This document shows, one piece after another, positions 11,997 to 21,159 of a DNA stretch of 64,000 nucleotides. Where the stretch lies: the NCBI GenBank assembly GCA_037074705.1, contig CM073591.1, positions 82,786,032-82,850,031 on the forward strand, in the 5' to 3' direction. The stretch is from Zhengitettix transpicula (Eukaryota; Arthropoda; Insecta; Orthoptera; Tetrigidae). How positions within the stretch are numbered: the first letter of the stretch is position 1; every line of letters starts with the position of its first letter. The notes beneath the pieces were generated by a model. That model worked only from the letters and a program-made list of their open reading frames with translations. It was not told the origin of the DNA and did not search any database. The position numbers were made by a program, and so were the translations under genes.

Positions 11997-12000
<4 letters not shown>
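10334..12000. other. mostly empty, one unrecognised open stretch
   Basis: Apart from the ORF listed at 10665-10976 nothing is recognised. The sequence returns to low-complexity AT-rich DNA from about 11750 and runs into the TA tract. Confidence 0.45.
10665..10976 (+). CDS. unrecognised 103-codon open frame, probably not a gene
   Basis: The frame opens at a GTG and sits in a locally GC-richer patch. The peptide contains INASKAFENHRVL, which faintly recalls the (D/A)xSKAFD motif of LINE reverse transcriptases. No neighbouring reverse transcriptase motif follows in any frame, so I do not call it one. No signal peptide, membrane segment or splice pair was seen. It may be a chance frame or a fragment of an old element. 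Confidence 0.12.
   Translation: MQYNVKARKEDPLTDQTCAHLFFINASKAFENHRVLANCSEHTAPGTRRYSLCPRYQPSRRFLFTDVSSDHYGTKFRLETSTNWKYLLGFSAKTICTAFWLIL

Positions 12001-12069
<69 letters not shown>
12001..12069. repeat. (TA)n microsatellite, 69 bp
   Basis: A perfect TA run, the longest in the window. Its length suggests recent slippage. Confidence 0.97.
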
Positions 12070-12072
<3 letters not shown>

Positions 12073-12119
12073 ACTGCCAATCAATTAAGCCATTAATTGT
12101 TTTTAAATCATTTAAATTG

Positions 12120-12690
12120 TTAGCGAATAAATGAATTGTAGCGGTGAGAACGAGCAAAGCAACAATAAGCGGCGAGCTCTGTTTCTTTGTTGAGGAGTCG
12201 GAATGGCGATTACGCGCGCAAAAGTATAGTTAGTTTGCAGTCTACGGCGAGAAACGAAAGAGAAAAGTCGACGTCTACGATCAGCCACGAGAGGAGAGAC
12301 ATTGTAAAAGGCAAATATTAATCGAAATATTTATCAGTTCAATCCAAATTGATAAATAAATCAGTAAAAGACTAAAATCTGCAAATCGTGAGTTCCTGTA
12401 AGCAAGCATATAGTTGGACAGAGAGATGTTCTAACAACCAGCCAACGGTGAAGCAGGGGTTGCTTCATTATAAAGAACTTGAACAATTTCGCGTTGAGGG
12501 AAAACGACATCCGATAGCTGACCAATTAGGAGAGGATCATCCGATTTTCCTGGGAGCTGAGTAATTGCATTTCGACTTTATATGTGTAGAATCTGTGAGG
12601 AAATTTAGAATCAGTGTAATAAAATTTGCATTATAGTGTACTTTTGAAGCAACAAAAGAATGCTGGTACCAGTCGAACAATATGTGAGTA
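12120..12690 (+). other. low-AT, exon-like non-coding segment ending at a GTGAGT
   Basis: This segment is clearly richer in G and C than its flanks, with all three plus-strand frames stopped. It ends near a good donor-like GTGAGT at about 12684. It shares GTGAAGCAGGGG (about 12449) with the similar segment at 25.96-26.29 kb. It could be a 5' UTR exon or the non-coding end of an unrecognised element. Confidence 0.25.
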
Positions 12691-12699
12691 ACAAAACTT

Positions 12700-13429
12700 T
12701 GATAATAATATTTGTGAACGATAACTAAAAGGGAAAAGTCAGATTTCGTTCATCTTTCATTTCGTTTGCTTTTCATTTAGCTTTCTTTCAGTTACCAAAT
12801 TATTGTTTTTTTAGATAAATTTTAAACTGAATTGTTAATCAGATCATTAAATCATTTACTCTGTTAATTATCAAACCCAGTGAAGGCCCTGAGATAAGAG
12901 ACATTAAATTTTGATTGAAATTGTTTGTAATTTTTGGAAGGCACAAATTGATAATAAATTATTTTGTTTGTTCATTTTGATCATTTCTTTAATTTAATTA
13001 ACGTCTATCATTTGATTATTACAATATATATATATATATATATAAAACATATAATAAATTATTTATATCGGGTTTGTAATGATATCCATATCCATGATAT
13101 CTCATTTGTAGCTACACATATGAGTGTACCACAATTTTTTTAATGTTTCATAAAATCTGGAAATAACAGAAAATTATACTTGATTTTAATGTCAGTAATA
13201 TCGTATATTTCTGCCATCGATAATGTTCTACTATGCAGGGTAATGAATTCATTAATTCATTTCAATATGTGAATGCTCTTTTAAATTTGGCGGATGACGG
13301 ATGAGTGAGGCCTATTGTAAAAGCTTTAATGTGAAATAATAATACACTTACTACAATTAATGCAATTCACATAAACCAGATGGCCCAAATAATCCAAAAA
13401 TTTATTAGATCTCGGCATATTAAATACAA
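12700..13429. other. AT-rich, no gene seen
   Basis: Only a (TA)n run at 13024-13044 stands out. Confidence 0.5.
13024..13044. repeat. (AT)n microsatellite
   Basis: A perfect dinucleotide run of about 21 bp. Confidence 0.9.
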
Positions 13430-13490
13430 AGCATAACAATAGCTTTCGGCTTTTAATCTTCATGATCAAGTGTGAACAACATCCAACTTG
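13430..13490 (-). repeat. retroelement-tail-like motif with AAAGCCGAAAGC
   Basis: On the minus strand this reads CTTGATCATGAAG, then TTAAAAGCCGAAAGCTA. The locus at 48.13-48.16 kb has the same arrangement (GATGATTATGGCTT, then AAAAAGCCGAAAGCT). The pattern of TGATnATG, a small stem and GCCGAAAGC recurs near the 3' ends of several animal retroelements, and its layout recalls a degenerate hammerhead core. I infer two diverged copies of one element tail. Confidence 0.35.
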
Positions 13491-13494
13491 TTAC

Positions 13495-13810
13495 ATCAAC
13501 CAATCACTCAATAACAAACACAACATAAGAAATACAAATACTTGCAAAACGAAGATAGAAACATATGAATGAATATTGTGGGTCTTCTGATTTATCTGAA
13601 TTGCATGTAATAAACTATTTTTAAAATTTCGTAATTATACATTTTTATAGCATAAAGGTTCACGATCCAATGTACTTATGAGGGCGAACAGAAAACTCTT
13701 GTTAAACTTTACATGGTCGGTCAGTGTTCACTAGCAACGTAACAAGTTTTCGTAGGATCCCGTCGAATCTGTTTCTTCATTCCATGACTAATGAAAATAT
13801 ATATCACAAC
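13495..13810. other. no gene seen
   Basis: Sequence downstream of the GCCGAAAGC motif; nothing recognised. Confidence 0.4.
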
Positions 13811-13812
13811 TA

Positions 13813-14079
13813 ATGTTCCGTAGAAGCGGAACACGCAGTCGTGAGCTGCAGATTGATGTAAGCGGCCCTGTGCTTGTTGGAGCGGCAGTAATTCAAGTGC
13901 TTAGTGAAAGGACTTTCGACATGCAGCTCATCGACCTGCCTTTTGTGTTAATGAGTTATGAGAATTAAATGGATAACCGAAACACCGTGCCGCAGGCGAG
14001 ACAGCTAACACTCTGTTACACACAAGAGAATCATTCGCCATTACTAATTCAGGTGCCATTTTGCCAACACGACGACTAA
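13813..14079 (+). CDS. two abutting in-frame short ORFs (51 and 36 codons), unrecognised
   Basis: The first frame runs from ATG at 13813 to TAA at 13966-13968, starting MFRRSGTRSRELQIDVSG and continuing with LVGAAVIQVLSERTFDMQL. An in-frame ATG follows the stop at once (13969) and runs to TAA at 14077-14079. The composition is protein-like and GC-richer than the flanks, so one 88-codon frame broken by a single stop is a reasonable reading. Less AT-rich frames continue to about 14445 (for example GGNRESTFIQGYTVYATVYE from 14257). I do not recognise the product. It may be a decayed exon or an unidentified element protein. Confidence 0.2.
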
Positions 14080-14865
14080 TACGTAAAATATCCTTTATTT
14101 CAAACGGTCATTTAAGAATATCTATGGAAAATTTGCTAATAATCGTCAACGAGTTTTCAATCCGTCTTTATTTCAGTATATTTATAACTTCTAAGATATC
14201 AAAATTCAACATTAACAACTATAGATACCATTTCCGAACATGAATAAGTTTTTTTGACTGGTGGCAATCGGGAAAGTACCTTCATACAAGGTTACACTGT
14301 CTACGCGACTGTGTACGAGTTTGGTTACTTCTCCACAGGGAACGTTGAGTGGATCTCGAACATGTTATATTTTACAACAACACTCGTCATCGTTGACGTA
14401 ATCGTATTTGGACACGAAAATTTTAAAATTGAGATTAATTCATGATATAATACTATTTTTGTTTTCTTTATAACATTTGAAAACGTTGCAAACCAGACAG
14501 TTACTATTCACAAACGACGACGAGTTCAAGAACAAATTTATATGTGGTTATTTCTCTTTAAAAAAGTTGAGTTATTGAGCCTTCACAACCATTGTATTAC
14601 AATACCTGGCTCATTATCGGGGTTTACTTTACCGTTACAACGTAAAATAAGACTTACATGCTAAAAACATATTCATGGTTCCAATTCTAATGGCGAAGTC
14701 AATACGTTTCCCTTTAACATTTTTACCTACTTCACAACAGTTTTACTTATTTTTCCCTTATATACTATTTTCCGGTTTTGAAATTTGTAGGAAAATGATA
14801 GTAATAATTTCACAAAAATTTTATCGTTTATTGTCCATGAGAAGAGAAAGTATCACGAAGAAAAA
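14080..14865. other. short unrecognised frames
   Basis: Two plus-strand frames of about 60 codons (14061-14243 and 14254-14445) follow the ORF pair in different phases. Neither is recognised. The rest is AT-rich. Confidence 0.35.
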
Positions 14866-15235
14866 GGTGTAGACAGGCTAGCCAAGGGTTAACTAGGGCC
14901 CCAGGGCCATGGTTAAAGGATCCTACCCGGCAATTCGCCTAAAAGTGATGCAGGGAAAACCCTAGAAAAATATGTATCAGGTAGGTCGGACGCCCTTCCG
15001 AATGCGGGAGAGGAGTTTGCTGTGGGGACGCAGCATTTCCGTCTCCGTGTCTCGACCAGTTTAGGAGGCAGATGGCCGACTATTCCAATAGGAACAGCTA
15101 ACAACTCTTACCGTATGCCCAAGGTCTGTGGCCCCGGAACATACACCCCTCAAAACAGGCCGAGGTGTCTCGTCTTGTGGGAACCTTAGTTAAAAAACGG
15201 AGAGAGGAAAAGGCATCCCCCCAAAACAAGAATTT
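14866..15235 (+). repeat. dispersed repeat family A, copy 2
   Basis: It opens with GGTGTAGACAGGCTAGCCA, then AAGGGTTAACTAG, a GC-rich block, GGATCCTACCCGG, a GTAGGTCGGA block, GCATTTCCGTCTCC, GTTTAGGAGGCAG and ACAGGCCGAGGTG, and ends purine-rich. This is the most complete single plus-strand copy and serves as reference for the others. No frame is kept between copies. Confidence 0.75.
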
Positions 15236-15239
15236 TTTC

Positions 15240-16265
15240 AACGGTCCACCATTTTTAACAGCGAGAAACAGTTTCTTGAAGATTACGGAAAAGTAAGATT
15301 TAAAACTTTGCCTTAAGAGTCGAACTCTTCCTAAATTTAAGATGTATACTCATGTAAATGAATTCTTGTACTCGTGCCGATGGTCTGTCTCACTATCCGT
15401 TTTATCCTGAAAGCGACCGGAGATTCTCTCTCTCAATTTTTATTTCTTCATACGCAATTAATTGTCCGATACGCTATCTACCAATCAGATCCATCATTTT
15501 TCTTATACCGGTTAACACCAGAAACGCCTCCCAATCAGGTCTACAAGTAATTTGCTCCAAACAGGATTTAATTTTGATATGAAAAGTGTGCATATATTTC
15601 GGAGACGTTATTTGTCAAGTCCTACATGATTTCGTTTAGAAAGCGACGATATTGGAACACAATCGATATCGATTCGCTTTTTATAATTTTAATACCGTAA
15701 ATAAGGGACGATAACATGGTTTAATTATGCCTGTGAGCAACCCACTTAAATTTATTTTCAACACGATTTATAATAATTAATCTTTGTAAAAGAGTTTTTC
15801 ATTCCATTAATATTTTACGACAATAACGGCAACATTCTCGATCACCTTATGATTTCTCAATATAAAAGGAATCGATACATCCTTCTACTTCGATGGTCGA
15901 CTAAATTGCAGTTACGCATATTTCGGTGTGACAGAATTTAGCCGCACAGAAGTGAAACTCTGATATAGTCTTAATGAGAAGCAGGATGAGCAACGTTGCA
16001 GCCGCAAGATCAACGCTCTTAATGTTACAGCACTTTTCGCTTCGAAAGTCATTAAGACCGAGTTCCGGCCCTTTTGTAGAAACCGATCAAACAATGGGTT
16101 ACAGACCGACTGGGACAAAAGAATCAGCTGACAACGTTTATCACGTTACAAGAATGGGAATGTAATTCCTTTATTCTGATTCTATATCGACTAGATTTTA
16201 GTGATGTATAGACATGTTAGCCTGCTCCAGAAAGAAATATGGGTGTAATTTTACGACATTTTTAT
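15240..16265. other. no gene seen
   Basis: Two 60-75 codon frames lie on opposite strands in a slightly GC-richer patch (15912-16165). Neither is recognised. Confidence 0.4.
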
Positions 16266-16269
16266 TTTA

Positions 16270-16990
16270 CATACCGTCCTCTGTGGAATTAACAGTGTTA
16301 CTTAATACGGCATCATGCAGATGATCTTAAAATATATGAATCTATTAAATATAATTGTATTGATTTACAATATTGTTTAAATAATATTTATAAATGATGT
16401 AGAGGGACTGGTATAAAATTAAATATAGCAAAATGTAAAACATTTGCATTCTTTAGAGGTAGAAACAGTGTGAATTTTCCTTATTATATTGATGGTTGTA
16501 CCATGGAATTCGTTACTGTCATTACATACTTAGGAATAATATTTGATTTAAAAATAACATTAATAAAGCTATGTAAATTTGAGGTATTATTAGAATACAA
16601 TGTAATTTATTTCATTCCCCAATATCTATTAACATATGTATCGTTGGTAAAACTAATATCAACGATCTATTGTTCGGTCATCCGTCACAAATAAATTTAT
16701 TAAGAAAATTGAAACTATACAACATTACATTTTTAATTCATGTTTTATTGAATGAAATTTCTAAACCTATTCACAGAACATAAGTATACAAATATTGCCA
16801 CAGCACTGAAAATTCCAACCCTGAAATCTGAACGTTAAAAATTTATTTTTTAAGTTGACTAATAACAGTATTGATTGCGTTTATTCACTTGACAAATTGA
16901 ATGTTAGAGTTCCTTCTAGAACATGTAGATTAAAATGTATGTTTGTGATAAAGAATAGTAGAGCATAATGAGAACGTCAGATTTAGTTAG
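16270..16990 (+). pseudogene. Jockey-type LINE reverse transcriptase remnant (active site to C-terminus)
   Basis: One frame reads HHADDLKIYESI at 16311-16346, the (Y/F)ADD catalytic box with the aromatic residue lost. It continues with DLQYCLNNIYK, an in-frame TGA where Trp is expected, GIKLNIAKCK (about 16410), and YLGIIFDLKIT (about 16528). These are the conserved ADD, LNxxKC and YLGxxxD blocks of Jockey and related non-LTR retrotransposons. After frame breaks, the C-terminal part resumes as TALKIPTLKSER, NNSIDCVYSLDKLN and VRVPSRTC (about 16800-16930). The enzyme makes cDNA at a nicked target. This copy is 5'-truncated and has stops, so it is dead. It belongs to a different lineage from the LINE at 55.8-57.2 kb. 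Confidence 0.8.
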
Positions 16991-16994
16991 TGTT

Positions 16995-17455
16995 ATTTAT
17001 TAAAATTTTCTGAATCATTAATGTTTCTTTAAGATAAGATTTTGATTTACGAGTGATTATGTAAAAATATTACTTGGTTATATGTTATGAATGTAATTTT
17101 GTTTTAAGATGTAAGATTTTGTGTGACAATTTTATTAATGTAAAATGGAGAAAAACCAGAAAAATCTATAAAGAAAAAAATAATTTGACATAATGTAAAA
17201 CTTATGAGCTGAAGTACTAAAGAGTGCGACATAAAGGACTTCATACCAAAGATTCGTACGATTACAATGCGCCAATTTAATTATAAGCATATTTGTCTGA
17301 GCTGTGATTGAATGAATTAATTCATTGCGCCGTTGATCACATCACATTAATATCCATCTTCATCGAGTCCTAAAGTTGGGCCATTATGATTGTAATCCAG
17401 TGAATGGTAGATGAATCCAGGCCCTGACCATACATCGAATGGGAAGTCTGACGTG
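16995..17455. other. no gene; may include 5' flank of the SINE
   Basis: Sequence from about 17380 is less AT-rich and could belong to the SINE that follows. Nothing else is recognised. Confidence 0.4.
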
Positions 17456-17460
17456 GAGTC

Positions 17461-17590
17461 GACTCGGATAGCTTAGTTAGTAAAGCACCCGCGTACTAAG
17501 TGGAAAATGCGAGTTCGATTCCTGGTCCGCTCAAGATTTTTCCACCCTGATATTTTAATAACCGGCATTTGTGACTTTTTTTTAAAAAAA
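17461..17590 (+). repeat. tRNA-derived SINE (or tRNA pseudogene head)
   Basis: Positions 17461-17533 keep a tRNA layout: a GACTCGG acceptor-like start, an A box (TAGCTTAGTTAGTAAAGC), an anticodon-arm-like region, and a B box (GAGTTCGATTCC). The 3' acceptor side (TCCGCTC) pairs poorly with the 5' side, so it should not make a working tRNA. It is followed by about 50 bp of unrelated sequence and a T/A-rich tail near 17575-17595, as expected for a SINE transcribed by RNA polymerase III from the internal promoter and copied by a LINE. Which insect SINE family it belongs to was not settled. Confidence 0.65.
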
Positions 17591-17599
17591 CATAGAACA

Positions 17600-18385
17600 T
17601 AGAACAAAAATAGTACGAATACTACTATTATTGTAAAATATAAACTACTATAAAATAAGATTTTTATTTATTGAATGGTTCAAATTATATTTTTATTTCG
17701 CTGCTTGGGCCTCCCCATCACTCTTCTGTAAGAAAGCACGGCACGACCCCGTACATTCATGTAGAATACAATTATACATGTACAGTTGAAGTGACTTACG
17801 AATACATTTTTGTTTCCTCTGCAATTAATTTCGTCTGATCCATAACACCTTGACGTGCACAGAATCTTAGTTTAACTTTTCTTGCATGTACCATCGTATG
17901 CTCCTGCCTTCTAAGCTGCCCTTTTCCCGTCTCAAACTCTTTCAGAGTATTGTTAAAAAGCAATATCTAGACCTACGTTTCGATAACCTCGCAAACATTA
18001 TCACGTTATTAAAAGACTTTTTCAACACAAATACACACTAAAAACTGTGTTTTATAGAGGACATTATTAAAGTATTTTAATATTTGTCTTCAATTTGCTT
18101 TAATATTCAGATTTTATATTATTTTCAGAATTATATGTCGACCTAAAAATGAAGTTTGCATTATATAACTAAAATTTATAACAATGAATACTAGAATTTT
18201 TGTTGAAATACTAATCATTAAGATAGTATTAAGTTAACAAAAATATTTGAATTCCTAAAATTCTGACTTTATTCGAGTAATGAAGGAATATGTTTCAAAA
18301 TATTTGTTAATTTTGTATCCGTAAATGTAGCCTACAATACGAGCAGTGGATACATAAAAGCAGACAATTGCCATAAATAAACAAA
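17600..18385. other. no gene seen
   Basis: AT-rich with a slightly GC-richer patch around 17690-17960 that has no recognisable frame. Confidence 0.45.
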
Positions 18386-18388
18386 AAA

Positions 18389-18720
18389 TTAACGTCTGTT
18401 GAAAATAATAACATTAAAACGACCTTAAAAACAGTCAAAATAAAAAATAAACACTTAAAATAAGTAAAATTTAAATTTAAAGCTGCCGGACATTTCGACG
18501 CGGATTAGCGTCTTTTTCTATCATTATATATATTATAATTTAATTATATAATTTAAATTATTCGCCGTTAGGAAAATATTATAATTTAAATTATTCGCTA
18601 TTACAAAAAGACGCTGATCTGCGTAGAAACGTCCGGCAGCTTTAAATTTAAATTTGACTTATTTTATGTATTTATTTTTTCAATCTTGTCAGTTATAAAT
18701 GTCGTTTTTATATTATAATT
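18389..18720. repeat. large imperfect palindrome, arms of 75-115 bp
   Basis: The arm 18445-18519 and the reverse complement of 18605-18680 match closely, sharing AAAGCTGCCGGAC, a GCGTCTTTTT block and a flanking TTTAAATTTAAA. Weaker matching extends the arms to about 18405 and 18718. The 85-bp centre holds two direct copies of ATAATTTAAATTATTCGC (about 18548 and 18581). The left edge carries AACGTCTGTTGAAAATAAT (18391-18409), close to the terminal string of the Penelope-like tails. It has no ORF. It may be a foldback element or two tails of one retroelement joined head to head. Confidence 0.7.
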
Positions 18721-18724
18721 GACA

Positions 18725-19840
18725 AAAAAGTAAAATGTTTAAGCACAAACCCATGTGTTTTTTTTCCTATAATTTTTTTTCAAAATTGAATGTTAGGTTA
18801 TCGGTATTGGATTTAAAATAGTTTCATTAATTTATATTTTACTATTTTTAAGGGTGAACTCTAATATGCATTCATTTAATAAAAATACTTTACGTAAGAG
18901 TTATACGTCTTTATCAGTAGCAAAAATAGGTAGAATATTAATTTTCACAGACTTCCTTAATATTAAAGAATTATGAAACGCTATAGTTGCATAAAGAAGT
19001 GATCTTAAAAATTTCTACTCAGTCACTCCTTCAACTCTGTAAATGAAAATAAATGTATTTATATCTAAACTAGTTCCTTAATGAAGTAATAACGAATATG
19101 CTGATTTTATAATGAAAAAGTTAATATCAATTATTTAATCCAGGTTATGTTATGTTATTATACATACGTAATACTTATGTAAGTTATGTTGTGTTTCTCA
19201 TAAGAATCTACAGAAAACGAATGTATTCTTTTTAAATACTCTCCGGTTTCACTAACTCCTGTGCGGTTTATAATACTAAATCATTGTAAACGAGTAAAGT
19301 ACTGTTTAAAGAAAATACTCATCAGTTTTTTAAAGCTCTATTATCAAATTGCCTTCTTCTTGGTTGCTTAGAATACATTAGGTTCCAGTTCATAGATCGT
19401 ATCCGTGTCATTTTTTTATCTCCTATATATATAGCCCATGGGACAACTTTGAGGATGGTACTGTATAAGGATGCATGCTCGGAAGTGACTCGTTGAGACA
19501 AAAACACAAACAATGAATCATAAAAAAACATTGTTTATTAACAATATTACTGCAAACTGCTCCTTTCCATCCATGCTCATAATTTATGCTCAAAATAACG
19601 ACTACAGACTTAATACGTGCTTGGTAGCGTGGTAGGAGTGATAGGCGAACAATTTCAAAGATGCCAGGTAATATAAATTGTATACAATCATTGAAATTTT
19701 GTTCGAAACTTAGTCTTGTCTCTTTTAATATAGGCCTAATACTATTTACAGAACTTTAATAACTATATGTTTTTACTTCATTATACATTTCTTATTGACA
19801 GTTCGCAATGTCAACCTAGGTTGAAGTTTTCAATGGCACT
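18725..19840. other. AT-rich, no gene seen
   Basis: No recognised feature. Confidence 0.5.
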
Positions 19841-19845
19841 GTATT

Positions 19846-20055
19846 TTATTTTTTAAGCAATTCATCCCACGTCATAGTCGAATTACGTTTTAATTCCAAC
19901 AACATGAATCTATTATGTGGCAACAGATTCTTATAACCTTCACCTTTCGTTTCGTGTAGTATATTTCCGCCCGAGGTACAGCATCGACGCATAAAAGCGA
20001 TTGCTTTCCTTCTGAATATCATTTCATTTCGCTTGCATACTCTTTGCGATTTCAC
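19846..20055 (-). CDS. unrecognised 69-codon open frame with charged composition
   Basis: The frame starts at a GTG and encodes a basic peptide with KRNEMIFRRKAIAFMRRC near the start and LLELKRNSTMTWDELLKK at the end. The composition looks protein-like rather than AT-biased. I do not recognise it. Two stops precede it, and it overlaps the start of the plus-strand frame at 20044-20436, so at most one of the two can be real. It could be a piece of a decayed element protein. Confidence 0.15.
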   Translation of the reverse strand: MKSQRVCKRNEMIFRRKAIAFMRRCCTSGGNILHETKGEGYKNLLPHNRFMLLELKRNSTMTWDELLKK

Positions 20056-20436
20056 TCATCAGCCGAATCTTCTTTTGCGTTGAAAGCTAGGAGTCATAAG
20101 GCTGAGTGCTGGCGAAAAGCGCTTAACGCCAACTCTTGGCCACAGGTATATTTCGATTTAGAAGGGAATGGTGTCCTGTGGAAGAGCTCTGAGAGGTTGT
20201 ATCTTCGGAATTCCCCGGAGAATGCGTACTTGTACCTCCTATGGGAGAAAGCCGCTTCACTTAGCGGAGGTCCTGAGATTGCCGGCGCTATTGATTCCTT
20301 CTCTTCTTACGGCCTAATGCTGCCTGGTCCAAACGCGCTCATGCCAAAAGTCCTGCCATTGTTGAACTCAATTCCAACAATAGTCATAACGGACAGGTAT
20401 ACACCAAACGATAAAATCACCCTAGTTATGAAATAA
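20044..20436 (+). CDS. unrecognised 130-codon open frame, longest in the window
   Basis: This is the longest uninterrupted frame here, starting at a TTG, in a patch clearly richer in G and C than its flanks. The peptide includes SPENAYLYLLWEKAASL, GGPEIAGAIDSFSSYG and LPLLNSIPTIVITDRY. No family was recognised. There is no start ATG close upstream and no clear splice pair, so a single-exon gene is unlikely. It may be an exon, a retrocopy fragment or part of an unrecognised mobile element. A protein search would decide. Confidence 0.22.
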   Translation: MRFHSSAESSFALKARSHKAECWRKALNANSWPQVYFDLEGNGVLWKSSERLYLRNSPENAYLYLLWEKAASLSGGPEIAGAIDSFSSYGLMLPGPNALMPKVLPLLNSIPTIVITDRYTPNDKITLVMK

Positions 20437-20439
20437 AAT

Positions 20440-20930
20440 TAGCATAGTCCGAAACGGTTCATTAATGATAATTTATTGTACACGTGGTACGATTTTAACA
20501 ATTTTAATCCACATTTATTCAGTATAATTACAACGTAGTAGAAGGTAAAGTAAGTAAGCTGGAAGGAGTATTGCCAGATATAGCTGATAATATCGAAATA
20601 GATAACTTCATTTTTAAGTAAAATGATTCTATGTATGGAGGGAAAAATGTAAGCATAATTTACAAGAAGAGTTGTTGTCAATGTCTCGCATAAATGTTAA
20701 CATAGGCCATTCCAAAAATGTAGTTTTTGCGCCGATCAGCAGCAATGAACAATCTGGGATTTCATAAATAAAACATGTATGAGGCAACACCTTTTGGTAT
20801 ATAAAGAACTGACAGTGATATTAACAAACTGGTAATTGATATCGAATAGTATAAAATACACAAACAAGGGGAAAAAACACGACTCCTAAATGCAATTAGC
20901 TGACAAACCGAATAACACAGGTTAAGTTAG
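20440..20930. other. no gene seen
   Basis: AT-rich, with nothing recognised before the foldback. Confidence 0.45.
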
Positions 20931-20934
20931 TAAT

Positions 20935-21150
20935 TAGATAAATAACAGACAAAAAATAAGTGCTAAATTAGTACCACACAAAGTTTCTGCATTAATTGCT
21001 TCTTTCGTCAGTTGATTAAAAAACCCAAGTTCGTCACCTGGTTGTTTGGTTCTTACAGCTCTTGCGTTTTTTGAATCACTTGACGAAAGCAACAAGGAAT
21101 GGAGAAACTTTGTGTGGCATTTTTTTCCTTTATTTGGATATTTATTTATA
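20935..21150. repeat. foldback made of two inverted Penelope-like tail modules
   Basis: The left arm 20971-21025 and the reverse complement of 21066-21120 both carry the tail module: CCACACAAAGTTTCT, a TTGCTT core, TTCGTCA and a GATT-A-rich end. About 40 bp separate them. Weaker matching extends outward. The module is the one downstream of the GIY-YIG fragment at 1.9-2.1 kb. Penelope-type elements are known to carry terminal repeats in direct or inverted arrangement, so I read this as an inverted tail pair without coding sequence. Confidence 0.6.
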
Positions 21151-21159
21151 TAATTAGTA

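Noticed and set aside
14913..15104. Minus-strand 63-codon frame
   Set aside because: It is inside repeat family A copy 2, with no conservation of the frame between copies.
17461..17533. Functional tRNA gene
   Set aside because: The A and B boxes are present, but acceptor-stem ends do not pair well and a SINE-like tail follows.
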